Shown piece by piece: positions 16,923 to 24,915 of a stretch of DNA of 54,289 nt. The stretch spans positions 1 through 54,289 of the forward strand of contig CAJUJN010000026.1 in assembly GCA_910586775.1 (NCBI GenBank), read 5' to 3'. The position numbers and the translations under genes are program-made. Each line of letters begins with the position of its first letter. Position 1 is the first letter of the stretch. This DNA is from an uncultured Acetatifactor sp. (GTDB lineage Bacteria; Bacillota; Clostridia; Lachnospirales; Lachnospiraceae). The notes below the pieces were generated by a model. That model saw nothing but the letters and a program-made list of their open reading frames with translations, ran no database searches and was not told the DNA's origin.

Positions 16923-19900
16923 CTACCCCAAAACATCCTGAAACACCACATGCTTTATCGCCATCATATACTCATCCCATGGCTGTACCTTCAGGTTCCG
17001 ACACAGGCGCTCTTTCGCTTCCTCCCGCTTCCCCGTCCGGAGCATGAACAATATCCTTGCGCCCTCCATCTCCTTGCACCTGGGGCAATTACAGAAATGG
17101 CATATCTCGCATTTACTCTCCCTGTCCAGGATTTCCTGCAGTTTCCCGGTTGTCTCCGTATAATAAGCCGCCAGGAATTCCAACTGCAGATGTGCTTTTT
17201 CCCGGTTATAGTACTTAGGCTTGCCGGCAGCCTGCTCCTCCTTCAGCCACTCCTGCAGCCGTCTGGCATACTTCCTTCCCCGCTTCTCGTCTCCGCAGAG
17301 AATGCAGGCAAACACCGCATCGCAGATTTTTCCCTCCATGGAGCTCTCCACCAGCCCGTTTTTGAACATTTTGTCAAATGCAGCCAGGGCGGAGGCCTTT
17401 CTCCCCCACAGCAGCTCCACCCAGCCTTTGCAGCAGTAGTAATCCGGGTAAGAAACCACCTCCGGTTTCCGCTGAACGGCAGGGGCCACAATGCCCCTTA
17501 TCACACGCCTTATGTTGCCTGAAAGCAGCTTCCATCCCCAGTCTCTGACTGTTTTTCGCGCTTTCTCCCTGTCTCCTGCGGCATTATACAGCTCCGCCAT
17601 CTTCTCATAACGGGCCCACTGATTCTTTTTATAAAATTTCCCGTAGACGGCTTCCGCTTCCGCAACCTGTCCCATACGCAGGTAAAATTCCGCCAGATTA
17701 TCCCCGAACCAGCTGCTCTTGATCTCTCCGATCATGCTCTCATACTTCCTGTAGGAATCCACTGCCTTATCATAGATGCCCAACAGCGAGTAAAGATTGC
17801 CCATATCCGCATAGATTACTGCTGACATCTCCTTATCCATATACAGGATTGCCTTCTTGATGAAGAACAGGGCCTTCTCATAGTCCCCCTGATACTTATA
17901 CACGAAGCTTAATCCGTTTAACGCATAAGGATTAACGGGATTCAGATAAAGCGCCTTCTCGAAATCCGCCCGGGCTTCCTCCAGACAATGGGCAGCCCTG
18001 TGAAAAATTGCCCTTTCCACCAGCATGAAGTCGTCGGGGTAATGGTAGAGATATTCTGTCAGAATGGGCAGGCCTTTTTCATAGAAGCTCTTATCTCCCT
18101 TCTCCACCTGTTTGAAGAAGACATCACGGAAATTCTTAAGCCTCCTGTTCAGTGTGCTGATATCCATCGTCTCGTGGTCCTTCTGAAAAGCATATGCTTC
18201 CAGGACGGGACTCTTCACCATGTTTTTTTCTGCGTCTTCCAGTACCTTTTCCAGATCCTCCCGGCGGTCCAGGTCCAGATATACCTTGGCAAGGTACTCA
18301 TATGCTTTGACGAAATTTGGAAAATATTTCAGGCAGATACTGGCAGTCCGTACCACACCCCCGGCATTCAGCTGCCGTCTGTATGCTTCCATGGAAGAAG
18401 CATATGCCGCATAAATCTGATATTCGTCCACCAGCTTCCGGGCAGTCTCCAGACACAGGTCATATTCCTCCATCTCCGAATAAATCTGCGCCATTTCCAA
18501 CAGTATCCCCACATCCTTTATATTTCCTGTGAGGACGCCCTCTCCCTCACGGATGGCCAGGTTAAAATATTCCTTATCCCGAAACCCCAGGTTATGGTAG
18601 CACTGCATTCTGATCAGATGCGCCTGGCGCAGTCTGTCCCTGTCTCTGTTTTCTTCTTTTTCGTCCTGTTCCTGACGATTTTTCATTTTTTCTTTCAGGG
18701 ATGCCTCCCACTGAAACGTCTGTGCGATGGACTCCTCATACTCTCCCTGTTCCACATAGAGCTTCGAGAGCAGCCCCTTGTATTCCGCCTCCTTTTCCGG
18801 CGGCAGAAGTTTTTCCAGTTTTCCCGCCAGCTGAATTCCCTGTGCAATCTTCCCGTCCTGCAGATAGCACCAACACAGTTCCAGCCTCGGCTCCCAACCT
18901 GAGTTCTCTTTACAGTTTGCCTCCAGCTCCTTCTCAATCTCCGCATTGATCCTGGCCAACAGTTCCAGAAAAGCATCATCGCTGCCGGATGCAAGCACCT
19001 TTTCCGCACATTTCTTCGCCTTACGGTACTGTTTCTGCGTATAATACCACTCGGTTAACCGTATATTCGCCATATAGTGGGTGTCATTAGCCGCTTTCAG
19101 TTCCTCGTAAAACCCGGCAGCCCGGTTTCTGCAGCCGCCGTTATTCCGCTTTTCCGAGCCTCCGGCCAGCCAGAGCAGTTCGGCAAAGTTGTAGCAAATC
19201 ATGGCGTCTTCGGGGTACTTCTCCCGCTCCGCTTCCATAATCCGGATGGCTTCTTCTATGTATGCTCCGGATTGCCCGCTTTCCGGAGGTTTACCGCTTC
19301 CTGCGGCCTGCCTGCTATCGTCCCGCCTGTCTTCCGCAAGCCCCTTCCTCACCAGAACATTGGCCCGGCTGATCTCCATGACCGGATGCCGGATACCCAA
19401 AGCGTCCGCGCTCCTGATGCAGTTCTCTGCCTCCTCCAGGTTCTTCTCCTGCAGTGCCTGCCAGCAGCGATCATAATATTCCAGAAACAGGTCGTAGTCC
19501 GCATCCTCCGCCCCCTCAAACTGGCTGAACTCCAGGTCCTCTCCCCGCTCGCACCTGCCGATAATATAATGGACGAAATTCAGAGGAAATTTCTCCCGCA
19601 ATGTTTTGGCGTCGCTGACAATGGACAGTTTCTGATTCAAAAGCTTCCAGACTGCCGTTGGAAGCTTGAAATGCTCCGTCAGATACCCCAGCAGCTTCAT
19701 ACGGCAGTTTTCTTCCTCTTCTATGGAAAAAAAGATATCCTCCTCAAAAAGCGCCTTCCAACACTCCACATCCTGTCTGGTCCTGATATTCCCGTAGATT
19801 TCCACGGCTTTCTCCAGCCACAGGCCAGAGGGCGTGGTGTCCCGGGGCTTCTCCTCAGGTGCTTCCTCCGGTTCCTTCGCATATTTACAGGCCGTCTCAT

Positions 19901-20042
19901 AAGCACTGCGCAGCCTCTTGAATCCCTCCGGATTATCCTCCGGGTTAGTCACTGTCAGTTTCTGCCGGTAGGCGTTTCTGATAGCCCGCTCGTCCTTCGT
20001 GATATCGATTCCCAATATGATAAAGCTTTCCGTATGATTCAT
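16923..20042 (-). CDS. Large J-domain/TPR co-chaperone-like protein, 1039 aa
   Basis: Residues 1-55 look like a J domain (FIILGIDITKDERAIRNAYR, then FKRLRSAYETACKYA). The catalytic HPD tripeptide is absent and the loop reads TNPEDNPEG instead. Residues about 180-960 are mostly tetratricopeptide-like helical repeats, for example CYHNLGFRDKEYFNLAIREG, NPYALNGLSFVYKYQGDYEK, AVIYADMGNLYSLLGIYDKA and LAEFYLRMGQVAEAEAVYGK. A C-terminal cysteine cluster CEICHFCNCPRCK (near 995-1007) could bind zinc. In Escherichia coli the hscC gene lies beside J-protein genes (ybeU/djlB and ybeV/djlC). A partner role for the adjacent HscC-type Hsp70, 363 nt downstream in the same direction, is therefore well founded but inferred. 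Loss of HPD suggests altered or absent ATPase stimulation. Confidence 0.82.
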   Translation of the reverse strand: MNHTESFIILGIDITKDERAIRNAYRQKLTVTNPEDNPEGFKRLRSAYETACKYAKEPEEAPEEKPRDTTPSGLWLEKAVEIYGNIRTRQDVECWKALFEEDIFFSIEEEENCRMKLLGYLTEHFKLPTAVWKLLNQKLSIVSDAKTLREKFPLNFVHYIIGRCERGEDLEFSQFEGAEDADYDLFLEYYDRCWQALQEKNLEEAENCIRSADALGIRHPVMEISRANVLVRKGLAEDRRDDSRQAAGSGKPPESGQSGAYIEEAIRIMEAEREKYPEDAMICYNFAELLWLAGGSEKRNNGGCRNRAAGFYEELKAANDTHYMANIRLTEWYYTQKQYRKAKKCAEKVLASGSDDAFLELLARINAEIEKELEANCKENSGWEPRLELCWCYLQDGKIAQGIQLAGKLEKLLPPEKEAEYKGLLSKLYVEQGEYEESIAQTFQWEASLKEKMKNRQEQDEKEENRDRDRLRQAHLIRMQCYHNLGFRDKEYFNLAIREGEGVLTGNIKDVGILLEMAQIYSEMEEYDLCLETARKLVDEYQIYAAYASSMEAYRRQLNAGGVVRTASICLKYFPNFVKAYEYLAKVYLDLDRREDLEKVLEDAEKNMVKSPVLEAYAFQKDHETMDISTLNRRLKNFRDVFFKQVEKGDKSFYEKGLPILTEYLYHYPDDFMLVERAIFHRAAHCLEEARADFEKALYLNPVNPYALNGLSFVYKYQGDYEKALFFIKKAILYMDKEMSAVIYADMGNLYSLLGIYDKAVDSYRKYESMIGEIKSSWFGDNLAEFYLRMGQVAEAEAVYGKFYKKNQWARYEKMAELYNAAGDREKARKTVRDWGWKLLSGNIRRVIRGIVAPAVQRKPEVVSYPDYYCCKGWVELLWGRKASALAAFDKMFKNGLVESSMEGKICDAVFACILCGDEKRGRKYARRLQEWLKEEQAAGKPKYYNREKAHLQLEFLAAYYTETTGKLQEILDRESKCEICHFCNCPRCKEMEGARILFMLRTGKREEAKERLCRNLKVQPWDEYMMAIKHVVFQDVLG

Positions 20043-20225
20043 ACTTCTCCCTGTCGTCCCTATCCGGAACTGTCCCCACTATTATTTCAACCGTTTACTG
20101 ACATATCTGCCAACACAAATGAAACTTCCCACAACAGAGCTGCAGAATATCAGCCCCGGACTCGCCTTGCCCGTCCTAAGGTTGTTGCACAGCAAGCTTC
20201 GGGGAATGTATCTCTTTTATATCAA

Positions 20226-20367
20226 ACCTGAGTCCGTGGAGTTCAAGCCAGTATAAATGCCTGTGAATCCACATTTTACAAGGATTTCTTCACCCATTGT
20301 GTGTTAAAAACTGCGTAAATACCTGTTTCTCAGTATAATCCTGCAAACGAACTTCACGGATTCAGGT
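20226..20367. repeat. Inverted repeat pair, 19-bp arms 104 bp apart, in a 550-bp gene-free gap
   Basis: ACCTGAGTCCGTGGAGTTC (20226-20244) and GAACTTCACGGATTCAGGT (20349-20367) match as inverted repeats at 17 of 19 positions. The gap 20043-20592 lies between the J-TPR gene start and the glyQS stop and has no gene I can support. The pair could be a miniature inverted-repeat element or a long RNA stem. Confidence 0.55.
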
Positions 20368-20494
20368 CAAAAGCCTAAAAGTATATTACGTTCACCACTC
20401 ATTTGCCATACACCAGGCTTCCCGGACGGCAGACGCGGCATTCACTGCTGCATATCACAGGCTCCCTCTGCAGCAGCACCTTCGCTTTCACATT

Positions 20495-20516
20495 ACAAAA
20501 AGGGACTGTGCCCCTC
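20495..20516 (-). terminator. Short terminator downstream of glyQS
   Basis: On the minus strand AGGG, a 7-nt loop and CCCT are followed by TTTTT. It lies about 75 bp past the glyQS stop. The stem is short, so confidence is moderate. Confidence 0.45.
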
Positions 20517-20592
20517 AAAAGCATTGCACGGTATATCAGGCAACATACCACGCAGCGCCATTTCATGCCGCAGCCCCCACATCAGCCCCTAT

Positions 20593-21981
20593 TCAGAATG
20601 TAAATTTATCCGCAAAATAGGCATCCAGCTTACTGATCTCCACTCTCTCCTGTTCCATGGAATCCCGGAAGCGGACAGTCACACAGCCGTCTGTCTCGGA
20701 ATCAAAATCATAGGTGACACAGAAGGGTGTACCAATTTCATCCTGGCGGCGGTATCTCTTACCGATATTCCCTCTGTCATCATACTCGCAGTTATACTTT
20801 TTGGACAGTTCCGCGTAAATCTTCTCTGCGCCCTCGCCCAGTTTCTTGGAAAGAGGCAGTACACCGATCTTAACGGGAGCCAGCGCCGGATGAAAACGAA
20901 GTACGGTACGCATGTCGCCGCCCTCCAGTTCCTCCTCATCATATGCGGCACACAGGAAAGCCAGTACCACCCTGTCAGCACCCAGAGAAGGCTCGACCAC
21001 ATAAGGTATGTACTTCTCCTTCTTCTCGTCGTCAAAGTAACTCATATCCTCCCCTGATGTATTGGCATGCTGGGTGAGGTCATAATCCGTCCTGTCAGCA
21101 ATGCCCCACAATTCACCCCAACCGAAGGGGAACAGGAATTCGATATCCGTGGTACCCTTGCTGTAGAAGCAAAGCTCCTCGGGACTGTGGTCGCGGAGAC
21201 GTATCTCTCTCTCCTTAATCCCCAGAGAAATCAGCCAGTCACGGCAGAAGCCTCTCCAGTACTGGAACCATTCCAAATCCGTACCGGGCGCACAGAAAAA
21301 TTCCAGTTCCATCTGCTCAAATTCACGGGTACGGAAAGTAAAGTTACCGGGTGTAATCTCGTTGCGGAATGCCTTGCCGATCTGCCCGATGCCGAAGGGA
21401 ATCTTCTTGCGGGAAGTCCTCTGCACATTTTTAAAGTTTACAAAAATACCCTGAGCCGTCTCCGGGCGAAGATATACCACACTCTTGGCATCCTCTGTAA
21501 CACCCTGGAAGGTCTTGAACATCAGGTTGAACTGGCGGATATCCGTGAAATTGTGCTTCCCGCAGCTGGGGCAGGGTATATTGTGCTCCTCCACAAATGC
21601 CTTCATCTGCTCCTGGCTCCAGGAATCCACGCTCTCCTTCAGCTCAATCCCCTTCTCACCACAGTAAGCCTCAATGAGCTGGTCCGCGCGGAAACGCTCG
21701 TGGCACTCCCGGCAGTCCATCAAAGGGTCGGAGAAGCCGCCCAGATGCCCGCTTGCCACCCAGGTCTGAGGATTCATCAGGATAGCGCAGTCAACGCCTA
21801 CGTTGTAGGGGTTCTCCTGCACAAACTTCTGCCACCATGCGCGCTTTACATTATTTTTCAGCTCCACACCCAGATTGCCGTAATCCCAGGTATTGGCAAG
21901 ACCGCCGTAAATCTCGGAGCCGGGATATATAAACCCTCTCGCCTTTGCCAGAGCTACTATTTTTTCCATTGTCTTTTCCAT
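20593..21981 (-). CDS. glyQS: Glycyl-tRNA synthetase, single-chain alpha2 type, 462 aa
   Basis: Class II aminoacyl-tRNA synthetase that charges tRNA-Gly. Motif 1 region GFIYPGSEIYGGLANTWDYG is at the N terminus. Motif 2 lies around the segment GKAFRNEITPGNFTFRTREF with EQMELEFFC. Motif 3 is in EPSLGADRVVLAFLCAAYDE. A likely zinc pair is C-x2-C in MDCRECHERF and CPSCGKHNF. The C-terminal anticodon-binding domain includes LAPVKIGVLPL and DDRGNIGKRYRRQDEIGTPF. Length fits the bacterial alpha2 enzyme. The start at 21981 follows a GGAAGG-like tract; a second Met four codons in is possible. It sits downstream of the lipoprotein gene in the classic era-recO-glyS neighbourhood of Firmicutes. Confidence 0.96.
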   Translation of the reverse strand: MEKTMEKIVALAKARGFIYPGSEIYGGLANTWDYGNLGVELKNNVKRAWWQKFVQENPYNVGVDCAILMNPQTWVASGHLGGFSDPLMDCRECHERFRADQLIEAYCGEKGIELKESVDSWSQEQMKAFVEEHNIPCPSCGKHNFTDIRQFNLMFKTFQGVTEDAKSVVYLRPETAQGIFVNFKNVQRTSRKKIPFGIGQIGKAFRNEITPGNFTFRTREFEQMELEFFCAPGTDLEWFQYWRGFCRDWLISLGIKEREIRLRDHSPEELCFYSKGTTDIEFLFPFGWGELWGIADRTDYDLTQHANTSGEDMSYFDDEKKEKYIPYVVEPSLGADRVVLAFLCAAYDEEELEGGDMRTVLRFHPALAPVKIGVLPLSKKLGEGAEKIYAELSKKYNCEYDDRGNIGKRYRRQDEIGTPFCVTYDFDSETDGCVTVRFRDSMEQERVEISKLDAYFADKFTF

Positions 21982-22050
21982 TTTTAACCATCCCTTCCTT
22001 TCATGTAATGATTCGCAAACACTCAGCGGGCTGTGCCACTTTCCTCATAC

Positions 22051-22656
22051 TTAATTCAATAAAATATACACAAGCCCTTCCGCTTCGGAGGAACTGATGC
22101 TTCCATCCCCGTTCAAAACAGCCCCCTCACTGATGTAAGCCACTTTTCCGGGACAATAGATATTTGCCCGCATATCGGTGACCAGCAGATATTCGCCCTC
22201 CGATTGCCCCAGGAGGCCTGCGTCCAAAGCGGAGCCGTCCTTTACGCTTTTCATGGCCGCATCGGTATGGAAACCGTTCACCGCCGCTTCCTTCACCGTA
22301 CCGTAAAACAGAGTCTCCTCCATGAAACCGCTGCAGCTCTCCCAGTTGTCAAACCTGTAGCACACTACCACCTTACCGCTGCCGTCTTCCAGTTCTTCCG
22401 TTTTCTCCACAGCCACAGCTTCTTTCCCTGCGACAGAATTATAGTCCTGTGCCTCCCGGGAAGCCATATTGCCAAGCTCCGCCAGATTATAGTATGACTT
22501 GTCAAATTCTCCCACCTGCCATACCCTGACCTCTCCCTCTTTGCTGACGGCAACCGTGGGATCCGTCACTACATCCGGCACCTTCGCCTCACCGCATCCC
22601 GCCAGGAATACAATGCAGAACCAGACTGCCAGCGCTGCCTTTCCTACTCTTTTCAT
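22051..22656 (-). CDS. Secreted lipoprotein of unknown function, 201 aa
   Basis: The start at 22656 (MKRVGKAALAVWF) gives a lipoprotein signal peptide with lipobox FLAGCG, so the protein would be anchored on the outer face of the membrane after cleavage before Cys. The mature part is acidic with no recognised domain. It contains VRVWQVGEFDKSYYNL, VVVCYRFDNWESCSGFMEET and a C-terminal AYISEGAVLNGDGSISSSE. The frame is open further upstream, but that part is basic and contains the promoter/dyad region. The gene lies between recO and glyQS; the promoter with two dyads at 22791-22860 sits about 170 bp upstream and probably drives it separately from recO. Confidence 0.7.
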   Translation of the reverse strand: MKRVGKAALAVWFCIVFLAGCGEAKVPDVVTDPTVAVSKEGEVRVWQVGEFDKSYYNLAELGNMASREAQDYNSVAGKEAVAVEKTEELEDGSGKVVVCYRFDNWESCSGFMEETLFYGTVKEAAVNGFHTDAAMKSVKDGSALDAGLLGQSEGEYLLVTDMRANIYCPGKVAYISEGAVLNGDGSISSSEAEGLVYILLN

Positions 22657-22790
22657 CCTTTTTACCACCCCGGATTCCGGGTTCTGATACCTTTCTTTTG
22701 ATTTTCCCACCCGCAAATGTCCGCTGCATTTGATGCCGGCACTTGCCCGATGCTTCACACCCCGTTTCAGAAAACCGCGTGTTTTTAAAA

Positions 22791-22860
22791 GAGTTCTATT
22801 GAACTCAAAGAGTTCTATCGAACTCTTTGCTATTGTATCAAAAAGAACGCTATTTTTCAA
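22791..22860 (-). promoter_or_regulatory. Sigma-A promoter with two tandem GAGTTC-N4-GAACTC dyads
   Basis: On the minus strand TTGAAA (22860-22855) and TACAAT (22837-22832) are 17 bp apart, and the -35 overlaps the recO stop codon. Two perfect 16-bp dyads of the form GAGTTC-N4-GAACTC lie directly downstream at 22810-22825 and 22791-22806, separated by AAA, covering about +5 to +40. They could be operators. As RNA, the first could also form an AAAGAGTTC/GAACTCTTT hairpin that terminates recO mRNA. Confidence 0.65.
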
Positions 22861-23531
22861 CAAAGAGTTTGCAGAACCTCCAGACTTTTAAAATTTCTGC
22901 CGACAAAATGCTTCATATACCGTGCGGCGACATCCTGAAGCTGCTCCAGAACCGCTTCCTTCACGGTAAAGGTATACAGCTTCTCCACCGGACTGGCCGC
23001 TATGTACTGCAATGTGTAGGCCGTGGAATCGTCCAGGCTCTCATCACCGGGTAATACCGGTGCTTCCCTGGAGAATGCCCTCGGAAATTCACCGTTCACC
23101 GCCATTGCCTTACACTCAAAGACACAGCGCACCAAAGTATTTGACAGCGACGGGGCGCAGAGGGCACGAAGAGACTGGTAAAACAGCTTCATCATCTCCC
23201 GTTCGTCATTGTTCTCCCTGGTATAATAATCCGTCACCTCGGCAAAATACATGCCGTAGCAGGCACCGACATAATCCGTACGAAGCTCCCCGAAATAATT
23301 CCGGATATCCGCTTCCGTCAATGTATAGGAACTTCTGCCCTCATAGAGCCGGAAAGAGCCGAAAGCAAAAGGATTGGTTCCCGCCGCCAGACGGCTCCCA
23401 GGCCTGCGGGCGCCTCTGGCAAAGACGGACACCTTTCCCCTTTCGCTGGTTAAAAGGCTGATATGCCTGTCGTATTCCCCTACGGGGATTTGTTTCAATA
23501 TGATTCCGGTTACCGTTATATATTCCTGCAT
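22857..23531 (-). CDS. recO: DNA repair protein RecO, 224 aa
   Basis: RecO works with RecR and RecF to load RecA on SSB-coated single-stranded DNA. The N-terminal OB fold is clear: VTGIILKQIPVGEYDRHISL, SERGKVSVFARGARRPGSRL and NPFAFGSFRLYEGRSSYTL. The helical C-terminal part follows with ACYGMYFAEVTDYYTRENND. The four-Cys zinc finger present in many RecO proteins is not visible; the equivalent stretch reads CVFECKAMAVNGEFPRAFS without a second CxxC. At 224 aa it is also a little short (usual about 250). The start at 23531 follows GGTGAGAGAAGG. It follows era and a yqzL-like gene, the standard Firmicute order. Confidence 0.9.
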   Translation of the reverse strand: MQEYITVTGIILKQIPVGEYDRHISLLTSERGKVSVFARGARRPGSRLAAGTNPFAFGSFRLYEGRSSYTLTEADIRNYFGELRTDYVGACYGMYFAEVTDYYTRENNDEREMMKLFYQSLRALCAPSLSNTLVRCVFECKAMAVNGEFPRAFSREAPVLPGDESLDDSTAYTLQYIAASPVEKLYTFTVKEAVLEQLQDVAARYMKHFVGRNFKSLEVLQTLC

Positions 23532-23594
23532 GTCTGCCTTCTCTCACCTGCCCGCCAGGTATATCCCGAAGAGCATCCTTTCCCCGGCATATGT

Positions 23595-23768
23595 TCAGTC
23601 TGTACCGCCTGCCGAAGGCACATCATCCCTGGCACCCGTGCCATCCGTAAACACTGCTTCTCCAACGAAAGACACCTCTCTCTCGTCCCGTCCCATGCTG
23701 TTTACAAAAGAAAGATAGTCTTCAATCCTGCCGCTGTTTTCAAATTGCTTCCAGTATTTTTCTTCCAT
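23595..23768 (-). CDS. YqzL-like small protein, 57 aa
   Basis: A short ORF between era and recO, below the size most gene callers report. The ATG at 23766-23768 has GGAGG 8 nt upstream. The product begins MEEKYWKQFENSGRIEDYLS, which matches the pattern of the YqzL family (aromatic residue, then F-x-x-[ST]G-x-[IV]-x-x-Y-L) encoded at this same position in Bacillus and many Clostridia. The C-terminal half is low-complexity and polar. Function is unknown; the conserved location with era and recO suggests co-expression with them. Confidence 0.72.
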   Translation of the reverse strand: MEEKYWKQFENSGRIEDYLSFVNSMGRDEREVSFVGEAVFTDGTGARDDVPSAGGTD

Positions 23769-23891
23769 CTTCGCATCCTCCGTACATTACAGATTTATGC
23801 GCTGCCGTTCTCCGCTTTTACAAACGAATGAACCGGAAGCGCATCCATGATATACTTAGAGTCTGCATTTTCGATTTTAATATGCGCGTTC

Positions 23892-24803
23892 TTAGGTACT
23901 GGAAATATCTTTCGGATTGTATCCGAAATTCTTCAGAAGGTAATCGCTGTCCCGCCAGTCCTTCTTCACTTTTACAAAAAGCTTCAGATTCACCTGCATT
24001 TCCAGCATCTTCTCGATTTCCTTCCGGGCGTCAGTGCCGATTCGTTTCAGCATCAGGCCTCCCCTGCCGATGATAATGCCCTTATGGGAATCCCGCTCAC
24101 AGATGATGGAAGCATCGATATGGCAGAGTTTCCCGGTTTCTTTCATACTCTCAATACTGACTGCCACGCCGTGAGGAACCTCCTCCTCCAGCAGGCGCAG
24201 CGCCTTCTCACGTATCAGCTCCGCCACAATCTGCCGCATGGGCTGGTCCGTGATGGTATCCTCATCAAAAAAAGCATGTCCCTCCGGCAAATACTGGAAA
24301 ATGCATTCCACCAGTTCGTCCGTATTGTCCCCCTTCAGGGCTGACACAGGCACAATCTCCGCAAAATCCAATTCCCTGCGATAAGTGTCGATAAATGAAA
24401 GAACCGCCTCTTTCTTCACAGTATCCGTCTTGTTGATCACGAGGATTACCGGTGTCCTTCCCTTTTTCAGTTCTTCGATGATGTGGCGTTCTCCTGCGCC
24501 GATATAATTTGTGGGCTCCACCAGCCACAGGATCACATCGGCCTCCTCCAGCGTATGCTCCGCCGCATTCACCATATAATCGCCCAGCTTGTTCTTCGCC
24601 TTATGAATCCCGGGCGTATCCAGGAAGACAATCTGTCCCCTCTCCGTGGTCAGCACCGTCCGGATCCGGTTGCGTGTGGTCTGGGGCTTTGCGGAAGTGA
24701 TGGCTATCTTCTGCCCGATCAGCTGATTCATCAAAGTGGATTTTCCCACGTTTGGCCTGCCTATCAGGGTGACAAAGCCTGCTTTATACTTATTATTATC
24801 CAT
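23892..24803 (-). CDS. era: GTPase Era, 303 aa
   Basis: Essential ribosome-assembly GTPase that binds the 3' end of 16S rRNA. G1 is GRPNVGKST (residues about 15-23) and G2 lies in KPQTTRNRIRTVL. G3 is DTPGIHKAKNKLG, G4 is NKTD and G5 is in VSALKG. The C-terminal KH domain contains CERDSHKGIIIGRGGLMLKR, with the GxxG loop KGIIIGRGG, and ends NPKDISST. The length of 303 is standard. The ATG at 24803 gives the canonical N terminus MDNNKYKAGFVTLIGRPNVG; the longer frame to 24956 is unrelated sequence. It lies upstream of the yqzL-like gene and recO. Confidence 0.97.
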   Translation of the reverse strand: MDNNKYKAGFVTLIGRPNVGKSTLMNQLIGQKIAITSAKPQTTRNRIRTVLTTERGQIVFLDTPGIHKAKNKLGDYMVNAAEHTLEEADVILWLVEPTNYIGAGERHIIEELKKGRTPVILVINKTDTVKKEAVLSFIDTYRRELDFAEIVPVSALKGDNTDELVECIFQYLPEGHAFFDEDTITDQPMRQIVAELIREKALRLLEEEVPHGVAVSIESMKETGKLCHIDASIICERDSHKGIIIGRGGLMLKRIGTDARKEIEKMLEMQVNLKLFVKVKKDWRDSDYLLKNFGYNPKDISST

Positions 24804-24915
24804 GATTTTCCTGCCTTTGCGTTTTTTACTACTTCCACATAATACCACATCCCGGGATAAATTACAATCTGGTCCATAATCCGTCCGGCAGATTTCAGGA
24901 TGTTCATGTTGCAGG

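Noticed and set aside
22791..22825. LexA (SOS) operator next to recO
   Set aside because: The Gram-positive box is GAAC-N4-GTTC; here the half-sites are in the opposite order (GTTC-N4-GAAC).
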